Below are positions 1 through 13,059 of a DNA stretch of 64,000 nucleotides, piece by piece. Numbering within the stretch: the stretch's first letter is position 1; each line of letters opens with the position of its first letter. The stretch is from contig LR746281.1 of assembly GCA_902729315.2 (NCBI GenBank), positions 4,090,501 through 4,154,500 on the forward strand, in the 5' to 3' direction. This DNA comes from Spirodela intermedia (taxonomy: Eukaryota; Streptophyta; Magnoliopsida; Alismatales; Araceae). The notes beneath the pieces are model-generated. The model saw only the letters and a program-made list of their open reading frames with translations, was not told where the DNA came from and did no database searches. Both the position numbers and the translations under genes were made by a program.

Positions 1-76
1 CCATTTCTGGAACCGTCTACTCATTTTCTTGCTCTATCGATTTCCGCGGGGGTGGGGGGATATGTTATGTATACAG

Positions 77-248
77 AGGCGACATGCCATTTTGCAGTGA
101 GGAGTGCCGGCAGGAGCAAATTGAGTTTGACGAGGCCAGGGAGAGCAGGAACCTGTCAATGAAAGCGTCAGCCTCGAGGGAGGAGCACAATAAGAAGTCG
201 TCCCAGAGCACTAAGATCCGTGCTCCAGGAACAATTGTGGCCGGTTAG
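77..248 (+). CDS. FCS-like zinc finger (FLZ) protein, last exon only
   Basis: The protein ends in a glycine codon followed by TAG at 246-248. The exon opens after an acceptor AG at 75-76 and reads GDMPFCSEECRQEQIEFDEA near its start. This is the second half of the FCS-like zinc finger, the FCSxxC cysteine pair followed by the acidic and Gln/Glu-rich helix. The first cysteine pair lies on an upstream exon outside the window. FLZ (formerly DUF581) proteins are plant-specific and known as SnRK1 kinase adaptors. The C-terminal 35 or so residues are Ser/Lys-rich and look disordered. An intron just before the GD of the motif is usual for this family, which supports the acceptor. Family assignment is confident; the particular member cannot be named from this piece. 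Confidence 0.85.
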
Positions 249-1019
249 TTCGGATAGCGGTGCAGAACAAAAAAGAAATGAAATAGAAAGAAATGGAGAC
301 GGGGAAACAGGTGCTACCCCCGTGAAAGGGCGATCCGTCAGGTCCTCTCACAGCACTGTCTTTCTTCTTTTCTTCGTTCAAGAAAAGAAGGGGATCCTCT
401 CAATACAGAGCATGGTGGTGATCTCTAGGCCAGGCTCGGTTAGTCTCTTCCTTTTTTGTCTGTAAATTTTTGCTGTACAACCAGTGAGTGCTCTTGTCCC
501 TCTATGGCCACTCTCTGCAGCCAGGGACCACAAGTAAAAACGCGAGAACTTCTAAATAGTTATCATAGGTAGGGACCCTCCTCTTCTCTGGGTTACAGCC
601 AGATGGAAGATGGTCCCTCTGCGGCGAGGAGTTTCAGAAGGAGCCGATGGACTCTCCTTGGAGGTATCGGCGACGAGGAAAGCGAAGCGAAAGCATAAGA
701 AGAAAGCCTCCTCTTCTCTATTTCCAACTTTTTGTGTCTCGCTGGATAAGCATTAATGGAGGTACTCAATCATTCAAGCTCTGTTGCTATCATCCTATGT
801 CCATGCTTCTAGACCATCACACTTTATTACAGTCGACGGGAACCTCTTGCGCACGAGGGAGAAAAGAGAAAGGAAAAGATGAAAATTGTTCATTCACTCA
901 CCTAGTCTTCCCGTTTGACATGATTAAGGGTGGGTACCTACGTGCAAAGGGTCACGTGAGGGTTCCCTAAAACTCCCCTTCAAGATGAGCTGTAAATATC
1001 TTTAACAGTCATCTTGGAC
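249..1019. other. 3' flank of the FLZ gene
   Basis: The first few hundred bases probably contain the FLZ 3' UTR. Short open frames occur on the + strand (220-465, 647-970) but resemble nothing I know and have no gene-like context. No repeat boundaries are obvious here. Confidence 0.4.
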
Positions 1020-1440
1020 AGTAAAAGGACAACTAATTTGCAGGGAAAGGTTTTGTAAAGATATCGACAAGTTGATGCTCGGATCTCATAGGTATAAAGC
1101 TTGACGGGTCCAGGAAATACTTGATCACGTACAAAATGACAGTTGATTGCAATCTGGTGACAGCCAATGCATGGTATTCAACATATGTTCAAGAGCAAGA
1201 TGTAGTAAATTATTTCTTAGATTCCTAAGAGATCAGTGATTCGTCAAGCAAAACACAGTAACCAAAGATAGATTCTTGAGAATTTTGAACAGGCCACCCA
1301 ATCTGCATTAGAAAATCTCTGCAATTGTAAGGAAGGTGCAATGAAGAAGATTCTTTGACCAAGATGTGATTTGAGATAAGAAAGTAAATGGCGTGCAACA
1401 GTTCAATGAAATAAGCTTGAAGTAGCATTAACCAATCTAA
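1020..1440 (-). pseudogene. Ty1/copia RNase H relic
   Basis: Read on the minus strand, the segment encodes a decayed end of a copia polyprotein. A stretch ending in SIFGYCVLLDESLIS matches the RNase H pattern (DADWAG...STSGYCVFLG..LISW). Further down, CHFVRDQVFPGPVKL resembles the H(I/F)VRDKV motif near the end of copia RNase H. Stops and frameshifts break it. No LTRs of its own were found, so it is a truncated copy. The identification rests on these two motifs in the right order. Confidence 0.65.
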
Positions 1441-1626
1441 AGTTCCATATTCACCAATTAACTAGACTTCACAAGTCATGTGAAGGGAGAGGAGATTTCA
1501 TGGAATGACAGCCTTACTTGTTGACACTAGTATCCACCCTATTGTGCACGCTGTCATCATTGATTTCACCTCCACCTGTTACTTAGGAAGAGATCTCATT
1601 GATGTCACTAGATTGCATAATATTTT

Positions 1627-3323
1627 TGACGTAACTAAGTTGTTGTATAGTAAATCACGTAAATTTAAAATTTATAAAACTAGAAAATATTAATTTCTAG
1701 ATATTTATAAATATTTCTAAACAAATCTATTAATTATAATTCAATAAAAGTTTTAAAAATAATATACATTTTCTAGGTCAATCATAGAGATATAATATAA
1801 TATCGAGATTTTTTTATAATTTTTTTCAAAAAATATGATTTTTATGAATTTTATATTAAATATATTTAAAATTTATAAAAAACAAAAATAAGGGTACGAA
1901 CATCAAGATGATGTTAGTGCTTGACGAATGCAAATTGGACAAAAATAGAGTTTCACTCGATGATTCTTATGTAAGTAATTACAGATAATTTAATTGATCA
2001 AATTAAGATCAGTAAAAGCTGAAAGAATCATAATTGAATAAAAAATAGTTTGATAGATTTAAATCACACAAATTATCACTAATTAATGTGAAAGTTAAAT
2101 TAAAAACAAAGAAAAAGAGTTCCGACGTTGCGGCGGCAATGTGTCAATGATGTATTAGAATCTTAAGTGTTCGCAAAGATTATCGTGTAGTGTCTATAGT
2201 CTCGAAGTTTCTCCTTGAATAAAGATGATGTAGGCAATCTCTAGATTTTCTTGTGAAGTCTAGATATCAATGAAATGAGTCATCAAATCGTCTTCAGTGG
2301 TTGTTGTTTGATGGAGTAGAAAAACAATGACTTTACAACTCTTTGGTAGTTGTCACCTAATGGAGAGGAGCTGAATAAAGGTGAGATGCGTATTAGGGAA
2401 CTTCATCCTTAGGTCTATGTCGTAAGAGAAGACTCTTTATTACATCTAGTATATTCTTAGGAAGTGACAACTCATCTCCTAGCAGATCATCCTCTTTCTA
2501 ATAATGGCTTGTTCATCAATCAATCGAGGATAATTTACTTGATAGATTCACGATACTTTTATCGTGAATTGTTCAACAATACTCTGTGAATCATATTGAC
2601 GAGATTTTTGACGATGATCTAATGATTCTAACGGCTTAATCTTTCACTAGCAATATATAGAAAAGTCATAATAATTAGATAAAAATATGAGTTTTGACTC
2701 TAAGAGAATTCAAACCCTACATCAAAGAGATTAAAATAAGTACTATAATGCCTTTATAAAGTGACATCATCATAGTATATCTCTATTAAAATTAAGAGAT
2801 AATTTTAAACATTAAAATCTTTGAAGCCTTTATGGGGAAGGTGTGACGTAAGTTTAGACTCACATCAATTGTACATTGAAGTTTTAAGCGAATATATACT
2901 ACTATCACATTTTCAAGTAATGAGTCCCTCTCTCTCACATGTACGACCACTTCTTACCCCACAAGGGGCTAGCCATCGATGACATGGAAGGAGAGTACCA
3001 TACACGTGCCCCTATTAGTCTATAGTTGCTTGAGCCCCTACTTGCAGCTCCACTCCAACTACGCTTCAACCTACTTGTGGGCCTAATTAGCCAGCAGGTC
3101 CCCCCCTTTTTTTATTTTCTACTTTTTTCTTTCTTTATTTAAAAAATAGGACTATAAAAATCATATAAAATCGTATAAAATCACATAATTAGCCAAAAAA
3201 TCATATTAACCGACTAAATATTATTTTTCACAAATTAACATAAATATAACTTTATTTATCATGAGTTAAGAGTAAAAGTATAATATTTATTAATTATTAA
3301 CTCATGATAATGAAGACTTATCA
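1627..3323 (-). repeat. 3' LTR of element A
   Basis: It pairs with 9417-11103. Both start with TGACGTRACT-like sequence followed by TGTATAGTAAATCAC and end with ATGAAGACTTATCA. The copies differ by many substitutions and small indels throughout, which indicates an old insertion. It contains the AT-rich spacer, a block near 2.1-2.5 kb shared with the partner at 9.9-10.25 kb, and the shared end GAGTTAA...TTAATTATTAACTCATGATA. Confidence 0.85.
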
Positions 3324-3336
3324 CACCCCCCAACTA
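3324..3336 (-). other. Polypurine tract of element A
   Basis: On the minus strand the sequence directly before the 3' LTR is TTGGGGGGTG, a purine-rich tract in the position used to prime plus-strand DNA synthesis. A second similar G-run lies at about 4512-4520 (minus), a feature also seen near 12.55 kb in the neighbouring element. Confidence 0.6.
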
Positions 3337-5540
3337 AAATCATTGATAGTCTTTTAGCAATGAAATTATGAAAATAATAATTCATAAATTTTAAAATATG
3401 ATATTTTAATATATATACAAAAATACAATTAGAAATAATGTACCTCTAGACACTTTGAACTCTTATATCAAGTATTTAAGAATGATGTCAAGCACTTAAA
3501 TGTTTGAGTAGTCCTTAGAATAATAATCTAGACTTCATTTCTTTTATTCACATCTTTATCACTTCTTCACTCATGAATATAATTCACAAGATGTTCTAAC
3601 TATTAATATTCATCTCATAATAATATTAATCCTACATTTTCTTTTTTCTATAACTTAATTTTTAAAGTTTTTACTATATTTTTTCTATTCTTTTTTTATA
3701 ATAGATAAGTAACTTTTTTTGTAGATAAAATTTGACAATAAGAATGATGTCTCACACCCTCTATGTGTACTCTTCATTTTTAGGGCTTTCACTTTATCCA
3801 TTTATTTTGCAGCATGTGTTTTTCTATGAATGATTTTTAACAATGAGAATGATGTCTCACACTCTCTATATGTACTCTTCATTTCTAGATTTTTCACATT
3901 ACTATTTTTTTTTAAAATTCTGAAATAAGTGATTTCTCCTCACAAGTCCTATAGGTCAAGCTATAAAAATTTCTATTAAACTCAAACATGATTAATCAAA
4001 TTTTCACTTAAGTAAATACTACCTATCAAGATCATAGAGTGAAAATCTATAAAATCAAATCCATATTATCTATCATGTATCCAATGAGTATTCCAACATT
4101 TCATGCTACTAAATCATTCTTGTAACTCAATAATAATCTTCTTAGTATTTTTTGGTATCAATCAATCTAATTGATGTAATTTTTTGTGTATGTAATATAA
4201 TGTAAGAAGTTTGTAAATTAGATTGTTTTGAAAGTTTTACTTTCTATTTTTAGTTTTGGTTTCAACAACAATAAATTTGTCAAAAATAAATCAAAACTAT
4301 CTTCTTTATAGCTAGAATTTCAAATTTCGAACTATTTTTTTCTTTGTTGTTTTTGATAGTCTGTAAATTATTTTTAACTATTCATGATAGAAAATAGAAA
4401 ACAAAAGTTATTTTTTTTGATTTTTTTTAGTTGCTTTTCTAAGTGAGTATGAAAACAAATACAAACATATGTTCTTAATTGTCCTATAACATGTATTAAG
4501 ACCTAATACTTCACCCCCCAACTTAAAAATGACATTGTTCTCAATGATACAAAAAAGTCAAAACAAAGTATACAGAAAATATAGTTTTCAAACTTAAACC
4601 TGCATATATGCAAAGTTAAGCACTAAAAATGTTATCATAAAAGATAAAGCTCAAAAAGACCACCTCAACTTTATTTTTAATTTCTACTTCATCTTACACT
4701 CCTCTTGCACTTTTTTGAAAAATAAATAAATGTAAAAACAAATACTATGAAATTCTAAGAAAAATAAAACTTAAAAAAACAAACAGAATGAAATAAAAAC
4801 TATGGGTTGCCTCCCATACAATGCTGAATTTAAAGTTTCTAGTTAGACGTATTAATCTTACTCTTAAATTTCTTTTAATAATAAAATTTCTTCTTTTGCA
4901 AAATGTTCATGTTCTATGTAGTGTTTAAGCCGCTAAGCATTTACCTTAAAGCGATGATCACTTTTAGGATCTTTAATCATTACAACCCCATATCATATGT
5001 CTCTTCCACCACATTAGGCCTTGTCTATTTTGATTTTAATTTTTCTGAGAATAATTTTAGTCTAGAATCATAAAATCACACTTTTTGTCCAACATCAATT
5101 TTATTTTTTCTACTAATATATTTATCATGAAAGGTTGTAGTTTTTTCTTTATATATTTTATGATTTTCATAAGCTTCAATCCTCAACTCCTATAATTCAT
5201 GAGCTGAAAAATTCTATGCCCACCAACTGATTTTTCATCCATACATAATTTTTTTATAACCCATAATATTTTTTGTTCTATTCCCACAAGAAGATGACAT
5301 GGCTTTTCAAAGATGAGACAGAATGATAATATAATTATCGGATTTTTATAAGCTATTTTATAAGCCTATAATACATCTTGCAATTTCGTAGGTCAATCTT
5401 TCTTAGTTGGTCTAACTATTTTTCTCAAAATTCTCTGAAGTTTCTTATTTGCTACTTCAACTTGCCCATTTATTTAGGGATGATATAGAGTGACAATTCT
5501 ATGGTATACTCAATTCTTTTTCAAAAGTTTCCTGAAATGT
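3337..5540 (-). other. Non-coding 3' spacer of element A
   Basis: This AT-rich region lies between the integrase end and the 3' LTR and holds no open frame of note. Long 3' spacers are normal for Athila/Tat elements. A partial direct duplication is visible: the phrase GAATGATGTCTCACAC followed by CTCT occurs near 3742 and again near 3850. Confidence 0.6.
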
Positions 5541-5738
5541 TTATTTGAAAAAATGTGTTCCTTCATCACTAATAATCACTCTAAGCCATCTAAATCTTGA
5601 AAAAATATTTTCATGCACAAATTTTATCGTGATTTTATAATTATTAGTTCTAGTAGGAATAGCTTCCACCCACGTAGACACATAATCAACAACAAACAAA
5701 ATATATTCATATTTTTTAGCTAAGAGGAAGGGACCCAT
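5541..5738 (-). pseudogene. Integrase core fragment, element A
   Basis: This 65-residue fragment reads VDYVSTWVEAIPTRTNNY and then IFSRFRWLRVIISDEGTHFF. These are the DYVSKWVEA and (A)IISDGGTHF blocks of the gypsy integrase catalytic core, including the first two acidic residues. The protein breaks off soon after, and stops in all frames on either side show that the gene is dead. Confidence 0.85.
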
Positions 5739-6540
5739 AAAGTCTATACCTTATACATCAAAAATTTCAACTACTAATATGTTACTCATGGACATTTCAT
5801 CTTTTTTACTCATATTAATTATAGATTGACATGAAATAAATATTCTAATAAATTATATAGAATCTCTTATGATTGTAGGCCAATAAAAACTACAATGAAA
5901 ATTTTTTGTAACTACTTTTCATCTAAAGAAATGTTCTCCACAACTAGATGAATGACACATGTTAAGAAAGCTATGATATTCTTCTCCAAGAACATATCTC
6001 TTAAAAAAATTGATCACTGCCCAAGTAATATAAATCAAGATCATGTCAAAAATATTTTTTAATCTTATAAATTTATTTATTTATTGTTCTTATTCCACTA
6101 TTTTGAATTTTTTTTTCACAAATCAGAAAATTAATAATATGTGTATATGATGGCGACGGTTGATGTTGAACTGCCATCAATTGTTTATCTAGAAATACAT
6201 CTTATAAAGGTGCTGCATTTATTCTTTTATCACTCAATCTAAAAAGATGGTCAACAACAACATTCTAGAAACCTTTTTTATGTTTTATTTTTGGGTCAAA
6301 TTTTATAATAATAAAATCCATCTAAATGAAATGTGGCTTTACATCTTTTTTATTTAATAAATATTTTAATACTACATAATTAGTATACATAATAATTTTA
6401 GCTTTGAAAATATATGATCTAATATTTTCTAAAAAAAATACTACAACTAACAACTCTTTTTTAGTCATAGTATAATTTCATTGAGCATTAAATATAATTT
6501 TACTAGCATATGAAAGTACTATGAGTTTTGACTCTTTTCT

Positions 6541-7107
6541 TTATCCTGAAATGATTCCCACTACATAATTTGATACATCACACATTATTTCAAAGGGAAG
6601 AGACCAATCAAGAGCTAGTAAAATGAGTGTCTTAGTAAGTAATCTTTTTATTTCAAAAAAAGACTCAAAATATTTTTTATCTAAATTAAAAGACACATCT
6701 TTAGATAATAACATGCTGAGAGGTTTATAACTTTTTGAAAAATCTTGAATAAATTTTCTATAATAACCTACATAACTCAGGAAATATCTAATTTGTTTTA
6801 CTAAATTTGAAGGTTTCATTTTAGATATAATATCATTTTTTGTTCTATCCACCTCTAAACTCTTTTCACTCACAATATGACTCAACACAACTCCCTCTCT
6901 AACTATAAAATGTGATTTCTCTCAACTCAAAACTAATTTTTTTTCTATATTTTTCTCAAGTACATGATTTAAGCATTCGTCAAATAATTCACCAAAAATA
7001 AAAAAAAACATCCATAAAAATTTCCATGTATTTTCAGTTATATCAGAAAAAGTAGACAACATACATCTTTGAAATGTGGCTTGAGCATTATATAGCTCAA
7101 AAGGCAT
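6541..7107 (-). pseudogene. Reverse transcriptase and RNase H fragments, element A
   Basis: Two minus-strand open pieces (7107-6922 and 6888-6541) cover the end of the reverse transcriptase and the start of RNase H. MPFELYNAQATFQRCML is the MPFGLCNAPATFQRCM block. The next piece has VKQIRYFLSYVGYYRKFI (R-x-FLG-x-x-G-YYR-x-FI) and LPFEIMCDVSNYVVG (PFELMCDASDYAVGAVLG). The catalytic YMDD segment falls in the broken stretch between them (WMFFFIFGE in place of YMDDFSVFG). Confidence 0.85.
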
Positions 7108-8124
7108 GCATTCAAAAGTAAGAGTACCAAATCGAGAAGTGAAAGTTGTTTTTTCTTGATCTAAAATATTTATACAAATTTGATTATAACTAGAGTATCC
7201 ATCCAGAAAATAAAAAAAGTTTTTTCCAACTAATTTTTCTAGAATTTAAATAATAAATTAGAAGAAAGTGATCTTGTCTAATAATTGGATTTAATTTTCT
7301 ATAATCAATACAAATCCTCAACTCAGTAGTTAATCTTATTTGTATTTTATCATCATTTTTATTTTATATAATCGTGATCCTTGATTTTTTTGACACCACT
7401 TGTGTAGTACTAACTCATTTGCTATTTGAAATAGGATAAATAATATCAGCAGTCAGTCACTTTCAAATTTTATTTTTTAATAATTTTCATTATGTTAGGA
7501 TTTAATATTTTCTAGATATATACTATGCATGCATACACTCATATCAATGCTCCTAAGATCATCTATTTTCTAGCAAATAGTGTTCTTACTTTTTGAAAGT
7601 ATATCTAATAATTCTTCTTCCTATTCATCACTCAAATCAGCTACAATAATAATAGGAAATGAATTATTTTCCTCCAAAAATATATAGTTTAAACTAGAGG
7701 AAAGAAGTTTCAACTCTAAATTTGGATGATCTTCCTCTTTCTTTTCTCCTAAATTTATATTCTTTATTTCTTCTAATTCTTCTAGCACATAGTCATCAAT
7801 AACACTTGGATCATCAATATCATCTAAAAGATCTACGATATGACAATCATATATTTAAGATTTCTTAAGATCATTTGATACCTCAAAACTTTTAATTTCT
7901 ACTGATTGATCTCCGCATAAATTTTTCGCAATACTTATGAGAAAATCAATATTTGTCTTTGTTGTATACAAAAACAATTTCCCTAGGATGATTGGTGTAT
8001 CATAAAATTATCCATTAAAACCTATTTTTAGCACTACAAAATCAGTTGAAAATTTACACCCTTTAACTATCATTATCACATTTTCTAAAATACCTTTAAG
8101 ATGTTTTATAGATCTATCAGCAAA

Positions 8125-8439
8125 TTATAAGGTAATAGTAGAAGGTTTAAGATTAGAAATATTCAATTTATCATAAATACTTGTAGGTAATAAATTAATA
8201 CTAGCACGAATGTCAAGTAATGTATTCTGAAAAATAAATCCACTAATATCACATGACACTAAAGGGGCACCAGTATCTTTCAATTCGTATGGTAATTGAT
8301 GTAATAATAAAGCAGTAATATGTATAAATAATTTTTCTATTCTAGGTGTTCTTTTTGGTGTACACATTTCTTTCAAAATTCTAGCATAATTTAGGAAAAT
8401 ATTCAATGATAGTGAATAAAGGAAGAGTAATTTGTACAT
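8125..8439 (-). pseudogene. Aspartic protease fragment, element A
   Basis: The minus-strand frame ends with LLDIRASINLLPTSIYDKL, the usual (A)LCDLGASINLMPLSVYKKL protease block of plant Athila/Tat elements. The catalytic D-x-G-A is changed to DIRA, so the active site is lost. The N-terminal residues come from the linker after gag. Confidence 0.75.
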
Positions 8440-9060
8440 CTTGTAAAAGTTTCTTTATTTCTTCATTGTATATAAAAGTTTTCTCTATAAAAGTTCACCC
8501 ACATATAGAATTAATCATATTTCTATGTTGTTCTAATAATCCATCATAAAAAAATTGAGTTGTCACTTGGATATAACACGATAGACACTTTTTAAGTAAA
8601 TTTTTAAAGTTTTCCCATGTCTCTTGCAAAAAAAAATTTGGTTTTTGAGAAAAACTCTATATATTTTTTCTCATATTTTGAGTTTTTCTTAAAGGATAAA
8701 ACTTTCAAAGAAAGTCATGTTCTATGTCTTTCCAACTAGTTAATTCTTTATCTAATGTGGATAACCAATAACTAGTTGTCCTTAAGTGTATGAGAAAATA
8801 ATTTCATCTTAATAATTTCTGATGTAACTTGAGAGAGATTAACTAAATCACAGACTATATGAAATTTTTCTAAATGATGATGTGGTTCATCTAAAGACAA
8901 TCTATGAAAATTAAGAAGTATTTAAAAAAATTTAGACTTATTTTGAATTTAATAGTGGGTGCTAATGGGACTCTATTATTAAGTGCTTTTTAAAATTAAT
9001 TAGAGATATAATGATTTTTCATGGCCATAAGATTGTTCTTAGTTTGACTTATACTTCCTT

Positions 9061-9180
9061 AAAGATCCATCAAAATTAATTTTTCTTTCAGATGTTTAAT
9101 TTTGAATGAAATAGTGAAAGGATGATCCATCAAAATTAATTTTTCTTTCAGATGTTTAATTCTGAATGAAATAGTAAAAG
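9061..9180. repeat. Two-copy tandem repeat, 60-bp unit
   Basis: The block beginning GATCCATCAAAATTAATTTT occurs twice in a row (9061-9120 and 9121-9180). Only a few bases differ between the units. It lies in the gag/leader part of element A and is probably a local replication slip after insertion. Confidence 0.9.
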
Positions 9181-9395
9181 AATTTTTTAACCTTGGATGT
9201 AAAGATCTTCTACCATGCATAAAATCAATAAATTTGAGTTGTTCCTCTCCTTTAGTATGCTCTAGTCCTTGCCTTGCTTCTCTTTGTTCTTTTTTTATTT
9301 TTTTTATTTTTTGTAAGAAGAAAAAAATAAGAGTTAATTTTTTTTATGTACTCTAAGTGAAAAATAAAAAAATACTAAATACTATGTAATACATT

Positions 9396-9413
9396 CTCAT
9401 CAATGGTGCCTAA
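9396..9413 (-). other. Primer-binding site of element A
   Basis: On the minus strand, just inside the 5' LTR, the sequence TTAGGCACCATTGATGAG resembles the TTTGGCGCCGTTGCCGGGG-type site (tRNA-Asp) typical of Athila/Tat elements. It is mutated at several bases, mostly G to A, as expected for decay of methylated cytosines. Confidence 0.55.
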
Positions 9414-9416
9414 GTT

Positions 9417-11103
9417 TGACGTGACTTAGTCATTGTATAGTAAATCACATAAATTTAAATTTTATATAATTAGAAAATATTAATTTCGAGATATTTAAAA
9501 GTATTTGTGAACAAATATATCAATTATAATTCAATCAAAGTTCTAAAAATAGTAAGAATTTTCTAGGTTGATTAGAGAATGTAATATAATATTAGGTAAT
9601 TTTTAAAATTTTTTTAAAGAATATAATTTTTTATAAATTTTAGATTAAAAAATAAAAATAAAAAATATTTAAAATTTATGAAAAAGGGAAATAAGGATTC
9701 CGCCCAATGATTCTTACGTAAGTGATTATAGATGATTTAATTGATCAAATTAAGATATGTAAAATCTGAAAGAGTTGTAATTGAATAAAGAATAGTTTAG
9801 TAAATTTAAATCATACTAATTTTCACTAAATGAAGTAAAAATTAGATTGAAAGTAGGAAAATAATATTCTAATGTCATAGTAGTGATGCGTCGGTGATGT
9901 ACCAAAATCTTGAGCATTTAGAAAGATTGTCGTGTAGTGTCCACAACCTAAAAGACTCTCCTTGGACAAAGACGACATGAGCAATCTCTAGATCTTCTTA
10001 TAAACTTTAGAGATCAATGAAATGAGTCATCGAATCATCTTTTGCGACTGTTACTCAATGGAGTGAAAAAATGGTAACTTTGCAGCTCTCTGACGTCTAT
10101 CACTCAGCGAAGAGGAGCTGAATAGATGTGGGGTGTATGTCAAGAAATTTCATTTTCAAGTTCGCATAGCAAGAGGAGGCTCTTCATCGCATCTAGTATG
10201 CTCTTAGGAGGTGGCAACTCGTCTCCTAATGGATTATCCTCTTCTTAACAATAATTTTTTTGTTAATCAATCAAAGATAATTTAGTCGATAGATTTATGA
10301 TCCTTTTATCACGAATTATTCAGTAATTTTAGTAACAATATTTTGTTAATCATGTTGATGAGATTTTTACTGATGATTTAGTGATTTTGCCGACTTAATC
10401 CTTCACCAAAAATTTATAAGAAAGTCACAATAATTAGATAAAAATATGAGTTTTGACTCTAGGAGGATTCAAACCTCTGTCAGTTGTCTACCTACATGAG
10501 AGAGGTTGAAATAAGTACTTTGATGCCTTTATTAAATGACATCATCATGATATATCTTTGTTGTAACTAATGGGTAGTTTAAGTATTAAAATTTTCGAAG
10601 TCTTTTTGGGAAAAGTGTGACGCAGCTTTAGTCCCACATTAGTTGTATGCTAAAGTTTTGGGCAAATATATAGTGATATCATATTTCTAAATAATGAGTC
10701 CCTTTCTGCTGTATGTACGACCACTCCTTGCTCCATAGTTGACTAGCCACTAGTGATGTGGAAGGAGAGTGACATGCATGTGACTCCATCAATCCATAGC
10801 TGCTCGAGCCCTTGCTCATGGCTCCACCTCAACTGCACTTCTGATCAGCTTGTGGGCCCGACTAGCTAGAGGGTACCCCCTTTTTTCTTATTATTTTATT
10901 TTATCATTTTCTTTATTTACTTAAAAATAAGATTATAAAAATCATATAAAATCATATAAGACTACATAATTAGCCAAAAATCACATTAACCAACTAAAAA
11001 CTACTTTTCACAAATTAACACAAATATAAGTTTATTTATCATGAGGTAAGGCTAAAATTCTATTATTTATTAATTATTAACTCATGATAATGAAGACTTA
11101 TCA
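9417..11103 (-). repeat. 5' LTR of element A
   Basis: This is the partner of 1627-3323 with the same ends and the same order of blocks. On the minus strand it begins TGATAAGTCTTCATTATCA and ends near ATACAATGACTAAGTCACGTCA. Further copies of this LTR family lie at 25867-27752 and, much diverged, at about 56850-58310. Confidence 0.85.
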
Positions 11104-12099
11104 ATCTTTGTTCTATAGGCTACTATAGTAACACTGTCTTGTCGCTTGTTATCATTGTTCTATTGTGTCACCCAAGATATGAAGGAATGCCTGCATGCAT
11201 GTTGATGTCGTCACCCACCTTTGCCCTCTACTGTCGGCCTACTCTATCACCTCATAGACCCTACAAATAGAGGATGCTCTCCATGCCCTAGTCCCCCCCC
11301 CCCCCCTTTTCATTTTTTTATGATAAGACTTATATTAGGCTTCTTTTCAATCTTCTTACTTGGCCCATTAATGAAGCTAGTTAATGGGTGCCTTTCTCCA
11401 AGCCTTGAAGCTGGTTAATGAGATTTCCTCTATGGCTAGTTCATAAATTGAGAAAATTTCACGATGTTGCAAATACACATTTTTCACTAATAAATGATCT
11501 GTCTAATGAGTGTAACTTTAAAAAATTATACTCATGTAGATTAAAAGAGATGAGATACATATTTAATCTAAGAATTCATGTGATGCAATTGAAACATGAT
11601 TTAGTATTTTCACTTAATTTGGTTGCTGTTTTGTTGATTAAAGCTCTTATTTTCTAAAAATTCATCTTAATCATCATCTGAAGATTATGCATCAACTGAC
11701 CCCCCAACTCATGTCATTGCTAGTCACTTAGCAATGTGTAAAAAAAAATATTTAAAAATATAGTATGATTTGAAATATCGTAATTCAGTATCATAAAATT
11801 TTGATGGGGGTTAATAATTTGTGCATATTTTCGAATGCCTTTGCAGTCAAGTTTGAAGATTTAATCAATATGTACATGTCTAAGTACTCCACAAGATTGT
11901 ACTACAAATTTCAAATCCTTTCATCTATAAGATAAACATTTTTCTTTTAATAAATACCATCTATTGGATATTATAATTTTTTCTTACCAACTCAGATTGG
12001 TCTCTAGTGTACACACTTTTATTCTAATTTTTGTGTTTTGAAGTCTTACCCTGACTCACCATTTTGTTGTTGTGGGCAGGTAGTTTTGTCCTCCCAAGT

Positions 12100-12314
12100 T
12101 TGTTTTTTTTTGACTGATGGGAGGATGAAATCTTCCTACCCTTGTGTATTTCTTGATTTTTGGAGCTTTCACTCTATCGATTTTTCCTTTCTTCTTCTTT
12201 TTTTCTTTTTGGAGTCAAGTGGCTTTACTCACATATTTTCAAATTGGAGGTGCAGAACTTAAGCCATACCTATGTAGGGGGAAGAATCATCAACATCCTC
12301 CTAAATGATATTTA
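12100..12314 (+). repeat. Left arm of a 4-kb-spaced inverted repeat
   Basis: This segment is nearly the reverse complement of 16083-16315. Matching landmarks include GGTGCAGAACTTAAGC here against GCTTAAGTTCTGCACC there, and GATGAAATCTTCCTACCC against GGGTAGGAAGATTTCATC. It lies in the 3' spacer of element B. Confidence 0.85.
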
Positions 12315-13059
12315 CTTTCCAAAGTACTAACCTGTCAACTCAATTCACTGAAATTCATGACATATATTTGCAGGTACTTTAACTTCTACTCTTGATTTAG
12401 CCTTTTAGTTTGACTATGATCATTTGAATATGCTCTAAGTAAAATGTTATTTGCATATATGAAATTTAGATATTATATACAAGAGATGAAGGGTTGTCTA
12501 TAATTATTTATTTATGTATATAATATCTTCTGGTTCTTTCACACCCCATCCCCCAACTCAAGTGGCATTGTCCCAATTATACGTTAAATAGTTAAAATTC
12601 AAATAGTAAAGAGGGTAAGGTGGATAGATTTAATGGTGTGGGTGTTTCTTCATGAACATGTCTGCTCAAACATTGACTCAACAATAATGATTTACAACAA
12701 AGAAAGACAAAATAGAAAATGAAAAATGTAAATGATATTTTTAATAAATCCCAAATTTTTCTAAGTTTAAGATCTTCAATTAGACAACATATATGTTTTC
12801 TAAAAAATATATTTATCATGGAAATCTTTAGTTTTAACTTTATCTATTTTAAAACTTTCATAAACTTCATTTCTTAATGCTTCTAATTCATTAATTTGTA
12901 ATGTTCTATGTTGGCCAACATAGTTTGGTTCTAGATTAAATTACTTAATTACCCAATAGGCTCAATGTTTCAAACTCTATTGGGAGGTGACAATATTCTA
13001 ACTAGATTAAATTGCTTACTTAATGTAAAAGGTCAACCTCCTTAATACTTAATTTACAA

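Larger units (their letters stand above)
1627..11103 (-). mobile_element. Ty3/gypsy LTR retrotransposon, Athila/Tat-like (element A)
   Basis: Two similar LTRs of about 1.69 kb (1627-3323 and 9417-11103) flank about 6.1 kb of internal DNA. On the minus strand the order is LTR, gag remnant (about 9.3-8.45 kb), protease, reverse transcriptase, RNase H, integrase, purine-rich tract, LTR. This is the gypsy domain order. Both LTRs run from TGAC to TATCA on the + strand. The flanking 5-mers are ATTTT (1622-1626) and ATCTT (11104-11108), a target-site duplication with one mismatch. A tRNA-Asp-like primer site sits next to the 5' LTR. All coding domains carry many stops, so it cannot move on its own. 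Confidence 0.85.
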
